From the NCBI GenBank assembly GCA_947623765.1, contig CANQIG010000090.1, forward strand, positions 1 to 7,544: a stretch of DNA of 7,544 nucleotides. Direction: 5' to 3'. Source of the stretch: an uncultured Clostridia bacterium. GTDB taxonomy: Bacteria; Bacillota; Clostridia; Oscillospirales; Acutalibacteraceae. Under the pieces are notes generated by a model. That model was not told the DNA's origin and made no database searches. It saw only the letters and a program-made list of their open reading frames with translations. The translations under genes were made by a program, and so were the position numbers. Of the stretch, positions 1 through 6,272 are shown piece after piece. Each line of letters starts with the position of its first letter. Within the stretch, counting starts at the first letter, position 1.

Positions 1-1803
1 GCGATGGTCGGCACCTCCGTCGCGCTCTCCATCTCCGACATCCCGTGGGACGGCCCGATCAGCGGCGTCTCCGTCGGGCTTGTCGAGGGCAAGTTCGTCA
101 TCAACCCGAACGAGGAGCAGCGCAAAGTTTCCGAGATGGCCGTCACCGTCGCCTCCACGAGCGACCGCATCGCGATGATCGAGGCGGGCGCGAACGAGGT
201 CTCCGACGAGGATATGCTCGACGGCATCATGGCGGGGCATAAGGAGAACCAGAAGATCATCGAATTCATCAAGGGCATCCAGGCCGAGATCGGCAAGGAG
301 AAGTTCTCGTACCCGTCGAACGAGCCGGACGAGGAGATGTTCGAGGCGGTCCGCGACTTTGCCGTCGAGGACATCAAGTTCGCGATGGACACGGACGATA
401 AGACCGTCCGCGACGAGCGCCTCAAGCCCGTTTACGAGAAGGTCCACGCGCACTTCGACGAGATCTACCCGGATCAGGCGGCGAAGATCGACGAATGCCT
501 CTATAAGACGCAGAAGTTCGTCGTGCGCCGCTGGCTGCTCGACGAGCAGAAGCGCGTCGACGGCCGGAAGATGGACGAGATCCGGCCGCTCGCGGCGGAG
601 GTCGGCCTGCTGCCGCGCGCGCACGGCTCCGGTATGTTCACCCGCGGCCAGACGCAGGTGCTCACCGTGGCGACGCTCGGCTCCACGCGCGACAACCAGC
701 TCCTCGACGGCATCGACAAGGAAGAGACGAAGCGCTACATCCACCACTACAACTTCCCGTCCTATTCCGTCGGCGAGACCCGCCCGGCCCGCAGCCCGGG
801 CCGCCGCGAGATCGGCCACGGCGCGCTCGCGGAGCGCGCGCTGCTCCCGGTGATCCCCTCGCTCGAGGAGTTCCCGTACACGATCCGGCTCGTCTCCGAG
901 GTGCTTTCCTCGAACGGCTCGACGTCGCAGGGTTCGGTCTGCGGCTCGACGCTCGCGCTGATGGACGCGGGCGTGCCGATCAAGGCGCCGGTCGCGGGCA
1001 TCTCCTGCGGCCTCATCACCGAGGGCGACCGCTGGATGACGATGGTCGACATCCAAGGCGTGGAGGACTTCTTCGGCGACATGGACTTCAAGGTCGCCGG
1101 TACGAAGAAGGGCATCACCGCGATCCAGATGGACCTGAAGATCCACGGCCTCACGCCGGAGATCATCAAGGAAGCGTTTGAAAAGACCCACAAGGCCAGA
1201 AACTATATCCTCGACGAAGTCATGCTCCCGGTCATCGCGGAGCCGCGTCCGGAGCTCTCGAAGTACGCCCCGAAGATGCTCTCCACGGTCGTGCCGGTGG
1301 ACAAGATCCGCGAGGTCATCGGCTCGGGCGGCAAGGTCATCCAGAAGATCTGCGCCGAGTGCGAGGTCACGATCGACATCGAGGACGACGGCAGTTGCTT
1401 CGTCTCCGGCATCGACATCGAGAAGTGCCGCCGCGCGATGGAGATCATCGAGACCATCGTCAACGACCCGGAGCCGGGCACGTATTACAGCGGCCGCGTG
1501 ACGCGCATCATGGACTTCGGCGCGTTCGTGGAGATCGCCCCGGGCAAGGAAGGGCTCGTGCACATCTCGCACCTCGACATCCGCCGCACCGAGAACGTCA
1601 CCGACGTTGTGAACGTGGGCGACATCATCAAGGTGAAGGTGCTCGAGATCGACGACAAGGGCCGCCTGAACCTCTCCCGCCGCGACGCGCTGATCGACCT
1701 CGACGGCGCCGTGCCGGAGAACACGCTCTCCGACAAGCCGCGCGGCGAACGCCGTGACCGCGGCCCGCGCCGCGACCGCGGGGACCGCAGGGACCGGCGC
1801 TGA
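1..1803 (+). CDS. pnp: Polynucleotide phosphorylase (PNPase), C-terminal 600 residues; 5' end lies outside the window
   Basis: PNPase degrades RNA 3' to 5' by phosphorolysis, releasing nucleoside diphosphates, as a cytoplasmic trimer. The frame is open from base 1, so the gene enters from the left; about 110 residues are missing judging from the usual length near 700. In visible-codon numbering, the rest of the first RNase PH domain (with GTSVALSISDIPWDGP) is followed by the helical linker (about 85-165) and the second RNase PH domain (about 175-400). The latter has the GSGMFTRGQTQ loop at 209-219 and EDFFGDMDF, whose D356 and D362 match the metal-binding aspartates of E. coli PNPase. A KH domain with the GxxG loop IGSGGK lies near 439-445, then an S1 domain (about 493-562). 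The protein ends in a tail of Arg, Asp and Gly codons from about 579, and part of that tail is repeated downstream of the stop. Identification is secure. Confidence 0.97.
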   Translation, partial: AMVGTSVALSISDIPWDGPISGVSVGLVEGKFVINPNEEQRKVSEMAVTVASTSDRIAMIEAGANEVSDEDMLDGIMAGHKENQKIIEFIKGIQAEIGKEKFSYPSNEPDEEMFEAVRDFAVEDIKFAMDTDDKTVRDERLKPVYEKVHAHFDEIYPDQAAKIDECLYKTQKFVVRRWLLDEQKRVDGRKMDEIRPLAAEVGLLPRAHGSGMFTRGQTQVLTVATLGSTRDNQLLDGIDKEETKRYIHHYNFPSYSVGETRPARSPGRREIGHGALAERALLPVIPSLEEFPYTIRLVSEVLSSNGSTSQGSVCGSTLALMDAGVPIKAPVAGISCGLITEGDRWMTMVDIQGVEDFFGDMDFKVAGTKKGITAIQMDLKIHGLTPEIIKEAFEKTHKARNYILDEVMLPVIAEPRPELSKYAPKMLSTVVPVDKIREVIGSGGKVIQKICAECEVTIDIEDDGSCFVSGIDIEKCRRAMEIIETIVNDPEPGTYYSGRVTRIMDFGAFVEIAPGKEGLVHISHLDIRRTENVTDVVNVGDIIKVKVLEIDDKGRLNLSRRDALIDLDGAVPENTLSDKPRGERRDRGPRRDRGDRRDRR

Positions 1804-1831
1804 GACCGGAAAAAGAAATACCTGTGAGACC

Positions 1832-1867
1832 CGGGAGGGCACGGCGAGCGCCGCGCCCTCCCGTTTT
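1832..1867 (+). terminator. Rho-independent terminator of pnp
   Basis: A 9-bp GC-rich stem (CGGGAGGGC at 1832-1840 with GCCCTCCCG at 1855-1863) is extended by an inner CGGC/GCCG stem around a GAGC loop. It is followed by TTTT at 1864-1867. It starts 29 bases after the pnp stop codon. The T-tract is short, so termination may be partial. Confidence 0.75.
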
Positions 1868-2012
1868 GTCGCGGGGAAGCGGGGGAGGAACCGGGAAGGA
1901 AGAAATAAATCGGCACACGCCGGAAGGAATGCGCGTTCGGAAAAAATTCGGCGGAGGCCGTGAGCGCCGCGACCGCAGGGACCGGCGCTGAGAGAAAAAC
2001 AGCCAGCAGGAG
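1864..2012. other. Intergenic stretch between pnp and its second terminator
   Basis: This is the core of the 253-bp gap between the pnp stop and the end of the leftward gene at 2057. It is purine-rich on the + strand (runs such as GGGGGAGGAA and GGAAGGAAG) and holds the duplicated pnp tail at 1971-1993. No RNA gene or convincing protein gene is visible. A 20-codon reading frame at 1929-1991 ends in the duplicated tail and is discussed as a finding. Confidence 0.6.
1971..1993 (+). repeat. Direct copy of the pnp 3' end, including its stop codon
   Basis: These 23 bases are identical to 1783-1805, which hold the last codons of pnp, its TGA stop and two further bases. The copies are 188 bp apart. 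Read in the matching frame, the downstream copy gives Arg-Glu-Arg-Arg-Asp-Arg-Arg-Asp-Arg-Arg-stop from 1959, which resembles the real tail with a few codons missing. After each copy comes an A-rich stretch and then a strong terminator hairpin, so the whole gene-end layout appears twice. This suggests duplication of, or insertion within, the gene end. The repeated Arg/Asp codons make the tail prone to slippage or recombination. Confidence 0.85.
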
Positions 2013-2049
2013 AACGTCCTCCCGCTCCGAATGGAGCGGGAGGACGTTT
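2013..2049. terminator. Second strong hairpin terminator between the convergent pnp and membrane-protein genes
   Basis: A perfect 16-bp stem pairs 2013-2028 with 2033-2048 around the loop GAAT. It is followed on the + strand by TTT, then GCG and TTT. It lies 7 bases past the end of the leftward gene at 2057, so it may also stop that transcript, although no T-run directly follows the stem on the minus strand. It backs up the weaker terminator at 1832-1867. Confidence 0.8.
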
Positions 2050-2056
2050 GCGTTTG

Positions 2057-2779
2057 TCATTTCTGCGGTTCTATCTGTTCCAGAAGGCGGGCGATCGACT
2101 TTCTTCTCGCGTGGATCTGGTCCAGCCGGGTTTCGAGCTCGGCCTTCCTTTCCGCCGTCGACGTTTGCGCGCTGTCCAAGGCGGCGATCCCGGCCTCGTA
2201 CTCCTTCTTCCGCCTTTTCAGCGCTGCCGCCCGCTGGAACTCCATGACGCCCAGCTTTTCGATCTCCCGGTCGATGCGGGCGACCCGCGCCTGAAGCTGC
2301 TCCTTTTCCTGCGCCTCGGGGGAAGTCTCCGCCGCGCTTTCCAGCGCCAGAAGCTCCGCCGTGAGGGCGGCCCCTTCCTCTTGGAGCTGGCTGTCCTCCG
2401 CGCGCAGTTGTGCGGGCTGCACCGAGGCCGCAGCCGCCGACTGCTTTTGCAGTTTCAGCATTTGCAGCATGATCTGCCGCGTGATGCGGTCGTTTCGCAG
2501 CTGTTCGGCGAGGGCGAAAGTGCGTATACTTCGGTCGACCGTCAGTCGGTATATCACCCATACGATTATCCCGCTGGCGACGCTGTGTGCAAAGGACAAT
2601 ATGAGGTCATGGGTGTCAATGTATAGTGCAATAAACGAGACTACGGTTCCAAGAGAAAAACCCCCGGTTAAAAGATGTGCTACCTTTTCAAGATATTTTC
2701 CATGCTTTTGGAGCCGTTCCTCCCACGGACCCGGTTGATCCAGTTCCTCCGCCTTCTTTTCAAGCGTGTCGAGGTCCAT
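2057..2779 (-). CDS. Uncharacterised membrane protein with two helices and a long C-terminal coiled coil
   Basis: I do not recognise this 240-residue protein. It has a charged N-terminus (about 1-33), two hydrophobic segments (about 36-54 and 59-79) joined by a short polar turn, an Arg-rich stretch, and then an Ala/Glu/Gln/Lys/Arg-rich region (about 90-240) typical of a long coiled coil, with a break near 150-156. A hairpin membrane anchor with cytoplasmic N-terminus and coiled coil would fit. The start is the ATG at 2777-2779, because AGGAG lies 6 bases upstream (2786-2790); a start 11 codons earlier has no such site. Its promoter is in the region shared with the divergent XRE gene, which probably regulates it. 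The 5' half is AT-rich for this genome and the coiled-coil half is GC-rich, so it may be chimeric or recently acquired. No enzymatic motif is visible. Confidence 0.8.
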   Translation of the reverse strand: MDLDTLEKKAEELDQPGPWEERLQKHGKYLEKVAHLLTGGFSLGTVVSFIALYIDTHDLILSFAHSVASGIIVWVIYRLTVDRSIRTFALAEQLRNDRITRQIMLQMLKLQKQSAAAASVQPAQLRAEDSQLQEEGAALTAELLALESAAETSPEAQEKEQLQARVARIDREIEKLGVMEFQRAAALKRRKKEYEAGIAALDSAQTSTAERKAELETRLDQIHARRKSIARLLEQIEPQK

Positions 2780-2823
2780 TTGATTCTCCTCTCGGTTTGC
2801 TGTAAAACGCAACTTTTCTTTCC

Positions 2824-2852
2824 ATTATAGCAACGATTCATGACAAAATCAA
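2824..2852 (-). promoter_or_regulatory. Sigma-A-type promoter of the membrane coiled-coil gene
   Basis: On the minus strand, TTGATT (2847-2852) and a perfect TATAAT (2824-2829) are separated by exactly 17 bases. Transcription should begin near 2817, giving a leader of nearly 40 bases before the ATG at 2779. This also rules against a start much further upstream. A half-site of the 26-bp array (2833-2838) lies inside the spacer. Confidence 0.75.
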
Positions 2853-2916
2853 CCGGAAATTCGTGTTTTTGCGTGGTAAACTCCACGATTCATCGAATAC
2901 ACTGTTTGCAATTCGT
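2833..2916. promoter_or_regulatory. Candidate operator array: four half-sites at 26-bp intervals
   Basis: ACGATT occurs at 2833-2838 and 2885-2890, and ATTCGT (near its inverse) at 2859-2864 and 2911-2916. Successive starts are exactly 26 bp apart and alternate in orientation. The two ACGATT copies extend to ACGATTCAT and the two ATTCGT copies to AATTCGT, so the pattern also reads as two partial copies of a 52-bp unit. The outer sites fall in the spacer of the leftward promoter and just upstream of the -10 box of the rightward one. Binding by the adjacent XRE protein is inferred, not shown. Confidence 0.4.
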
Positions 2917-2925
2917 CACATCGGG

Positions 2926-2931
2926 TATAAT
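2926..2931 (+). promoter_or_regulatory. -10 box of the XRE regulator gene
   Basis: A perfect TATAAT lies just ahead of the regulator gene. No good -35 hexamer sits at 17 bases (TGTTTG is the candidate), as expected for a weak or regulated promoter. Transcription would start near 2938, leaving almost no leader before the ATG at 2949. Confidence 0.6.
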
Positions 2932-2948
2932 ACATCCCGGTGAAGACT

Positions 2949-3302
2949 ATGAAACTTCGTCTCAAGGAATTGCGCTTACAAAAGGGAATGACGCAGCGGG
3001 AACTCGCGGAGGCCCTCCATTTTTCCCGCTCTGCGTACAGTCTGTATGAAACCGGAAAACACGAGCTCGACTATGAAAATCTGTCCGTCGTCGCCGACTA
3101 CTTCGGCGTGAATATGGATTACATCCTCGGGCGGACGGAGATCGACGCGCCGATCCCCTCCTTTTCGCGGGAGGAGATCGAGCTCATCGAAAAGTACCGC
3201 CGCCTCGACGTGCGGGGCCGCGCGACCGTGCGCGGGCTGACCGAGTTCGAGGCGCGCCTGCGCGAGCTGGAAGCGCGGGAGGAACCGGGAAAGAAGACGT
3301 AA
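2949..3302 (+). CDS. XRE/Cro-CI family transcriptional repressor
   Basis: A 117-residue DNA-binding regulator. Residues 1-62 form an HTH_3/XRE domain: LRLKELRLQKGMTQRELAEA, then recognition-helix residues in HFSRSAYSLYETGK, then the typical DYENLSVVADYFGVNMDYILGR. A second helical part (about 73-110, with EEIELIEKYRRLD) resembles the dimerisation tail of many Firmicutes XRE repressors. The ATG at 2949 is preferred because GGTGA, which matches the anti-Shine-Dalgarno, lies 5 bases upstream; a GTG at 2940 would add three residues and sit almost at the predicted transcript start. The gene is divergent from the membrane coiled-coil gene and shares its control region, the usual layout for a repressor controlling itself and its neighbour. 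The 5' half is less GC-rich than the 3' half. The target genes are inferred. Confidence 0.92.
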   Translation: MKLRLKELRLQKGMTQRELAEALHFSRSAYSLYETGKHELDYENLSVVADYFGVNMDYILGRTEIDAPIPSFSREEIELIEKYRRLDVRGRATVRGLTEFEARLRELEAREEPGKKT

Positions 3303-3337
3303 AAAACTGCCCGCTCCGAGGGGAGCGGGCGGTTTTT
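3301..3337. terminator. Bidirectional terminator between the XRE gene and the permease operon
   Basis: An 11-bp stem (3307-3317 with 3322-3332, one G-T wobble) around a GAGG loop is flanked by A6 on the left and T5 on the right. It therefore has a U-tract when read from either strand. The A-run overlaps the XRE stop codon, and the hairpin lies 28-33 bases beyond the leftward permease stop at 3365. It serves both convergent transcripts. Confidence 0.92.
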
Positions 3338-3364
3338 CTATCTCTTAGGGGAAAGGGGATGGAT

Positions 3365-4711
3365 TCAGGGTTTATGGGCCGGCTTGCGGCTCCGCTTTGC
3401 GAGAGGGGAGGGCTTCGCCTGCTTCTTTTCCAGCACGTGCGCGGAGAGCGGGCGGCCGCTGACGTCGCTCGCGAAATGGGACTCCGTGAGGAAGGGGTGG
3501 CTGCCGGGGGCGAGGTCGTCGTTCGTGAGGCCGCGCCGGTAGAGGCGGTTCGAGGTGCTGCGGCGGATCGTCATGTAGAGCACCGCCGCGATGGGCGTGC
3601 CGAGGATGATGCCCATGATCCCGAAGAGGCCGCTGAAGATCGTGATCGCCGTCATGACCCAGACCGCCGGCAGGCCGATCGTCGAGCCGACGACGCGCGG
3701 GTAGATCACGTTGCCCTCAAACTGCTGGAGGCAGATCAGGAAGACCACGAACCACACGGCGTCCATGGGGTCGACGAGGAGCAGCAGAAACGCCCCGATG
3801 CCGCAGCCGATGTACGCGCCGAGGATCGGGATCAGCGCGGTGAGCGTGATGATGCAGGAGATCAAGAGCGCGTAGTGGAAGCCGATGATCGACATCCCGA
3901 TGAAACACAGGCACCCGAGGATGACGCACTCCGTGAGCTGGCCGCGCACGAAGGACGAGAAGACGCTGTTCGCCGTGATGCCGAGGTCCGCGACCGTCGC
4001 GACGACCTTTTTCGGCAGCGCGGCGTAGGCGATGCGTTTGGCGGAAAGGATGAGGCTCTCCTTCCCGGAGAGGAAGTACGCGGCGAAGATGACCGAGAGC
4101 ACCAACGTGAAGATGCCGCTCGCGACGTTGACCGTCGCCGTGACGACGGACGAGATGAACTGTGTCGTCACCTCGGTCGCGCCGGAGAGGAACTCCGAGA
4201 GGTTGAAGCTCTGCAGGGACTGGAGGACCTTCGAGAGATCGAGGTCGAACTCCCGGGAGATGCCCTCGACCCATTTCGTCACCGCGTCGATGTAGACGGG
4301 CAGATTGACCCGCGCGGCCTCCGTCAGCGTATCCATGGACTTGAAGACCTCCGGCACGATGTAAAGCACGATCGCCGCGAGGATCAGCAGGATCACCGCG
4401 AAGGAGAGCACGACGCAGACCGGTCGCTTGACTTTGCTCCAGATCTTCCCGGGGTTTCGCGTCCAGCGGCCGAAGATCACGTCCTCGAAGAGCGTCAGGA
4501 AGACGTTCAGGATGTACGCGATGAAGAGGCCCACCAGAAACGGGTTGACCGCGTTCAAAATGACGGCGCCGACGTGCTGCAGGCTCTCGAACCGGAACAG
4601 CACGTAGATCAGCACCACGGTAAAAGCCGAGACGAGGATCGCCGGCTTGACAAAGCTCATTGCGAGCGCGCGGGTCTCCGCCTTCCGCGCGCCCTTTTCC
4701 TGCTCCTGCAT
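3365..4711 (-). CDS. AI-2E/PerM-family (UPF0118) membrane permease
   Basis: A 448-residue polytopic membrane protein. Hydrophobic segments lie at about 24-40, 50-72, 98-119, 190-215, 262-312 (two spans), 316-330 and 345-380. A soluble stretch at about 120-188 separates the first three from the rest, the usual layout of this family. Family features include RGQLTECVILG (about 256-266), the IPxxGAYIG segment (294-302) and QQFEGNVIYPRVVGSTIGLP (329-348). Members have been linked to autoinducer-2 export or Na+/H+ exchange; the substrate here cannot be read from sequence. The tail (about 385-448) is basic and ends in a Lys/Arg/Pro-rich stretch. The ATG at 4709-4711 is chosen because AAGGGGG lies 7 bases upstream; the longer frame would need a TTG with no such site. 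It follows the oxidoreductase gene by 37 bases, so it is the last gene of that operon. Confidence 0.93.
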   Translation of the reverse strand: MQEQEKGARKAETRALAMSFVKPAILVSAFTVVLIYVLFRFESLQHVGAVILNAVNPFLVGLFIAYILNVFLTLFEDVIFGRWTRNPGKIWSKVKRPVCVVLSFAVILLILAAIVLYIVPEVFKSMDTLTEAARVNLPVYIDAVTKWVEGISREFDLDLSKVLQSLQSFNLSEFLSGATEVTTQFISSVVTATVNVASGIFTLVLSVIFAAYFLSGKESLILSAKRIAYAALPKKVVATVADLGITANSVFSSFVRGQLTECVILGCLCFIGMSIIGFHYALLISCIITLTALIPILGAYIGCGIGAFLLLLVDPMDAVWFVVFLICLQQFEGNVIYPRVVGSTIGLPAVWVMTAITIFSGLFGIMGIILGTPIAAVLYMTIRRSTSNRLYRRGLTNDDLAPGSHPFLTESHFASDVSGRPLSAHVLEKKQAKPSPLAKRSRKPAHKP

Positions 4712-4748
4712 TTTAGTTCCCCCTTCTGTCTTTCCCCTGTTCAAGTCC

Positions 4749-5714
4749 TCAGAACGTGAACGCCGCGCCGGTCTCCGCAGCCCGGTACGCGCCGTGCATG
4801 AGCTTCGTGAGCATCACGGCCTCGTCGACGCCGAACGGCGCGGTCGTGCCGTTCATGACCGCCGCGATCCACTGGCGGATCGGGAGCGGCTCCCTTTCGG
4901 GCAGGGGCAGATCGACCCATTTGCCGTCGGTCTCCTTCCCGCCCCAGCGGGCGGTGTCGCCGTGGACCATCAGCGCGCCGTCGGTGCCGCTGATCTCGAG
5001 CGTGTAGGGGTTCGCCTCGGAGACGAACCCGGTCTCCGAGACGCCGATCGCGCCGTCTGCAAATTCGATGACCGAGACGGCGTTGTCCTCCACGGCCTTG
5101 CCCGTCACGGACGTGAACGCAGAGACGACGCGCTTCGGTTCCCCGAGCAGCCAGAGGAGCGTGTACATCGGGTGCGCGCCGAGGTCCATCATCGCGCCGC
5201 CCCCGCACTGGGCTTTGTCGTAGAAATGCGGCGGGAGCCAGTTCGCGGACGCGCCGTTGTGGACGCTCCGCACGCGGGCGTACGTGACGCGCCCGAGCTT
5301 GCCCGAATCGAGCAGCGCCTTCGCGGCGCGGAGCGTCGGGAACGTGCGGTGCGGGTACGAAATGGTGAACGCCGCGCCGGAGGCTTTGATCGCCTCGGCG
5401 GCCTTCTCCGCGTCCTCCACGCTGATCGTCAGCACCTTTTCGGTGAAAATGTTCTTCTTTGCCTTCGCCGCCGCGAGGAGCAGCGCCGGGTGGTCGCAGG
5501 TGGCGGAGGTCAGCACCACGCTGTCGACGGTCTCATCGTCGAGGATCTTTTGGAGATCCGGTTCAAAGGGCAGGCCCATCCGCGCCGCGAACGCGCTGCC
5601 GCGCGCGGCGTCGCTGTCCCAGACGCAGGCGGCCTCGCTCGCCGGGTCCTCCATCACGCTTCTCGTGTATTCCTCCGTGTGGACGTGCCACGTCCCCAAG
5701 ATCGCAACGCGCAT
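4749..5714 (-). CDS. Gfo/Idh/MocA-family NAD(P)-dependent oxidoreductase
   Basis: A 321-residue protein, near the usual length of the family. Members oxidise or reduce sugars, inositols and related compounds using NAD(P). The N-terminal Rossmann fold opens with MRVAILGTWHVH; the usual GxGxxG is replaced by G7-T-W-H-V-H12. The next acidic strand end is VWDSD (31-35). The family EKP motif appears as E92-K93-V94. The C-terminal domain has GGGAMMDLGAHPMY (171-184), where D177 and H181 correspond to the conserved catalytic-site Asp and His. The lysine is kept, so activity is plausible, but the altered glycine loop and missing proline suggest a divergent subgroup. Substrate unknown. The start at 5712-5714 is firm: AGGAGG lies 6 bases upstream (5721-5726). 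It is the middle gene of a leftward operon, 40 bases after the zinc-ribbon gene and 37 before the permease. Confidence 0.92.
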   Translation of the reverse strand: MRVAILGTWHVHTEEYTRSVMEDPASEAACVWDSDAARGSAFAARMGLPFEPDLQKILDDETVDSVVLTSATCDHPALLLAAAKAKKNIFTEKVLTISVEDAEKAAEAIKASGAAFTISYPHRTFPTLRAAKALLDSGKLGRVTYARVRSVHNGASANWLPPHFYDKAQCGGGAMMDLGAHPMYTLLWLLGEPKRVVSAFTSVTGKAVEDNAVSVIEFADGAIGVSETGFVSEANPYTLEISGTDGALMVHGDTARWGGKETDGKWVDLPLPEREPLPIRQWIAAVMNGTTAPFGVDEAVMLTKLMHGAYRAAETGAAFTF

Positions 5715-5734
5715 TTTACTCCTCCTCTGTTTGC

Positions 5735-5750
5735 GCCGGGCGTTCCCGGC
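5735..5750 (-). other. Small GC-rich hairpin in the intergenic gap of the operon
   Basis: GCCGGG and CCCGGC form a perfect 6-bp stem with a four-base loop between the zinc-ribbon stop and the oxidoreductase Shine-Dalgarno. No T-run follows on the minus strand, so it is unlikely to be a strong terminator. It could stabilise the upstream mRNA end or reduce read-through. Confidence 0.4.
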
Positions 5751-5754
5751 AGTC

Positions 5755-6153
5755 TCACGTCTTCTGGTTGAATTCCTTGCCGCAGCGCTGGCACGTCACG
5801 AGGATCTTCCCCCTGCCGCGCGGGGCGCGCAGCCGCTGCTTGCAGTTCGGGCAGCGGAAGTATTTGTAGGTCTTGCGGTCCCGAAAGGCCGTGCGCAGGT
5901 AGCCGATCTCCCGCCAGACGGGTTCCCAGATCCGCCGGAACGCCGCGTCCTCCCGCTGGCGCGCCGCGATGTTCCTCGAAAACATCCGGAACAGCGCCCA
6001 AATGTAGAGCGCGTAGTAGGCGAACACCAGCGGCCAGAAGTGCGCGAACCGCGCGATCACCGAGAGCAGAAGGCCCGCGGCGAGCAGCCCGATCAGCAGA
6101 GAATCCCCACCGTAGCGCCCGTACATCCACCGCCGGATCTTCTCCAAAAACAT
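5755..6153 (-). CDS. Small membrane protein with a C-terminal zinc ribbon
   Basis: A 132-residue protein of a type I associate with Clostridia; no function is known to me. It opens with an amphipathic basic segment (MFLEKIRRWMYGRYGGD), then hydrophobic stretches at about 18-35 and 39-56, giving one hairpin or two spans. A basic region (about 57-97) follows, then a zinc ribbon with CPNC at 101-104 and CQRC at 121-124, separated by a basic loop (PRGRGK). The ribbon should be cytoplasmic and could bind nucleic acid or protein. The ATG at 6151-6153 is chosen because the promoter at 6187-6215 would put the transcript start near 6180, which excludes the in-frame ATG at 6240. The ribosome site AGGAA is about 13 bases away, longer than ideal. 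First gene of the operon with the oxidoreductase and permease. Confidence 0.85.
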   Translation of the reverse strand: MFLEKIRRWMYGRYGGDSLLIGLLAAGLLLSVIARFAHFWPLVFAYYALYIWALFRMFSRNIAARQREDAAFRRIWEPVWREIGYLRTAFRDRKTYKYFRCPNCKQRLRAPRGRGKILVTCQRCGKEFNQKT

Positions 6154-6186
6154 GAAAACGTACACTTCCTTTTTTGGGATAGTTTC

Positions 6187-6215
6187 AGTATAAACGCGGC
6201 GGCGCGCTTTTGCAA
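6187..6215 (-). promoter_or_regulatory. Sigma-A-type promoter of the zinc-ribbon / oxidoreductase / permease operon
   Basis: On the minus strand, TTGCAA (6210-6215) and TATACT (6187-6192) are separated by exactly 17 bases. Transcription should begin near 6180, about 27 bases before the chosen ATG. No other promoter is evident between the three genes, whose gaps are 37-40 bases. Confidence 0.75.
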
Positions 6216-6272
6216 GGTCTCCCGAAAACCTTTCACACATAATTTACATTCCCTTCACCGGGGGAGGGCCGG

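Noticed and set aside
2013..2049. The long perfect hairpin as a small RNA or inverted-repeat element end
   Set aside because: Its position after two convergent genes and the T-rich downstream side are explained by a terminator; no partner repeat was seen.
1485..2561. A 358-codon minus-strand frame across the pnp end and the intergenic gap
   Set aside because: It runs antisense to the S1 domain of pnp, through two terminators, and overlaps the membrane-protein gene in another frame. Composition is Arg/Gly/Pro-rich with no motif.
4712..4744. Upstream TTG start adding 11 residues to the permease
   Set aside because: No Shine-Dalgarno precedes it, while the ATG at 4711 has AAGGGGG at the right distance.
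3359..4759. A 466-codon plus-strand frame opposite the permease
   Set aside because: Its product is an implausible run of Asp, Arg, Glu and His with no domain, the usual antisense shadow of a GC-rich gene. The minus-strand permease has family motifs, membrane segments and a Shine-Dalgarno.
6154..6240. In-frame ATG at 6240 extending the zinc-ribbon protein by 29 residues
   Set aside because: It lies upstream of the promoter at 6187-6215 and the added residues do not resemble the family N-terminus as I recall it.
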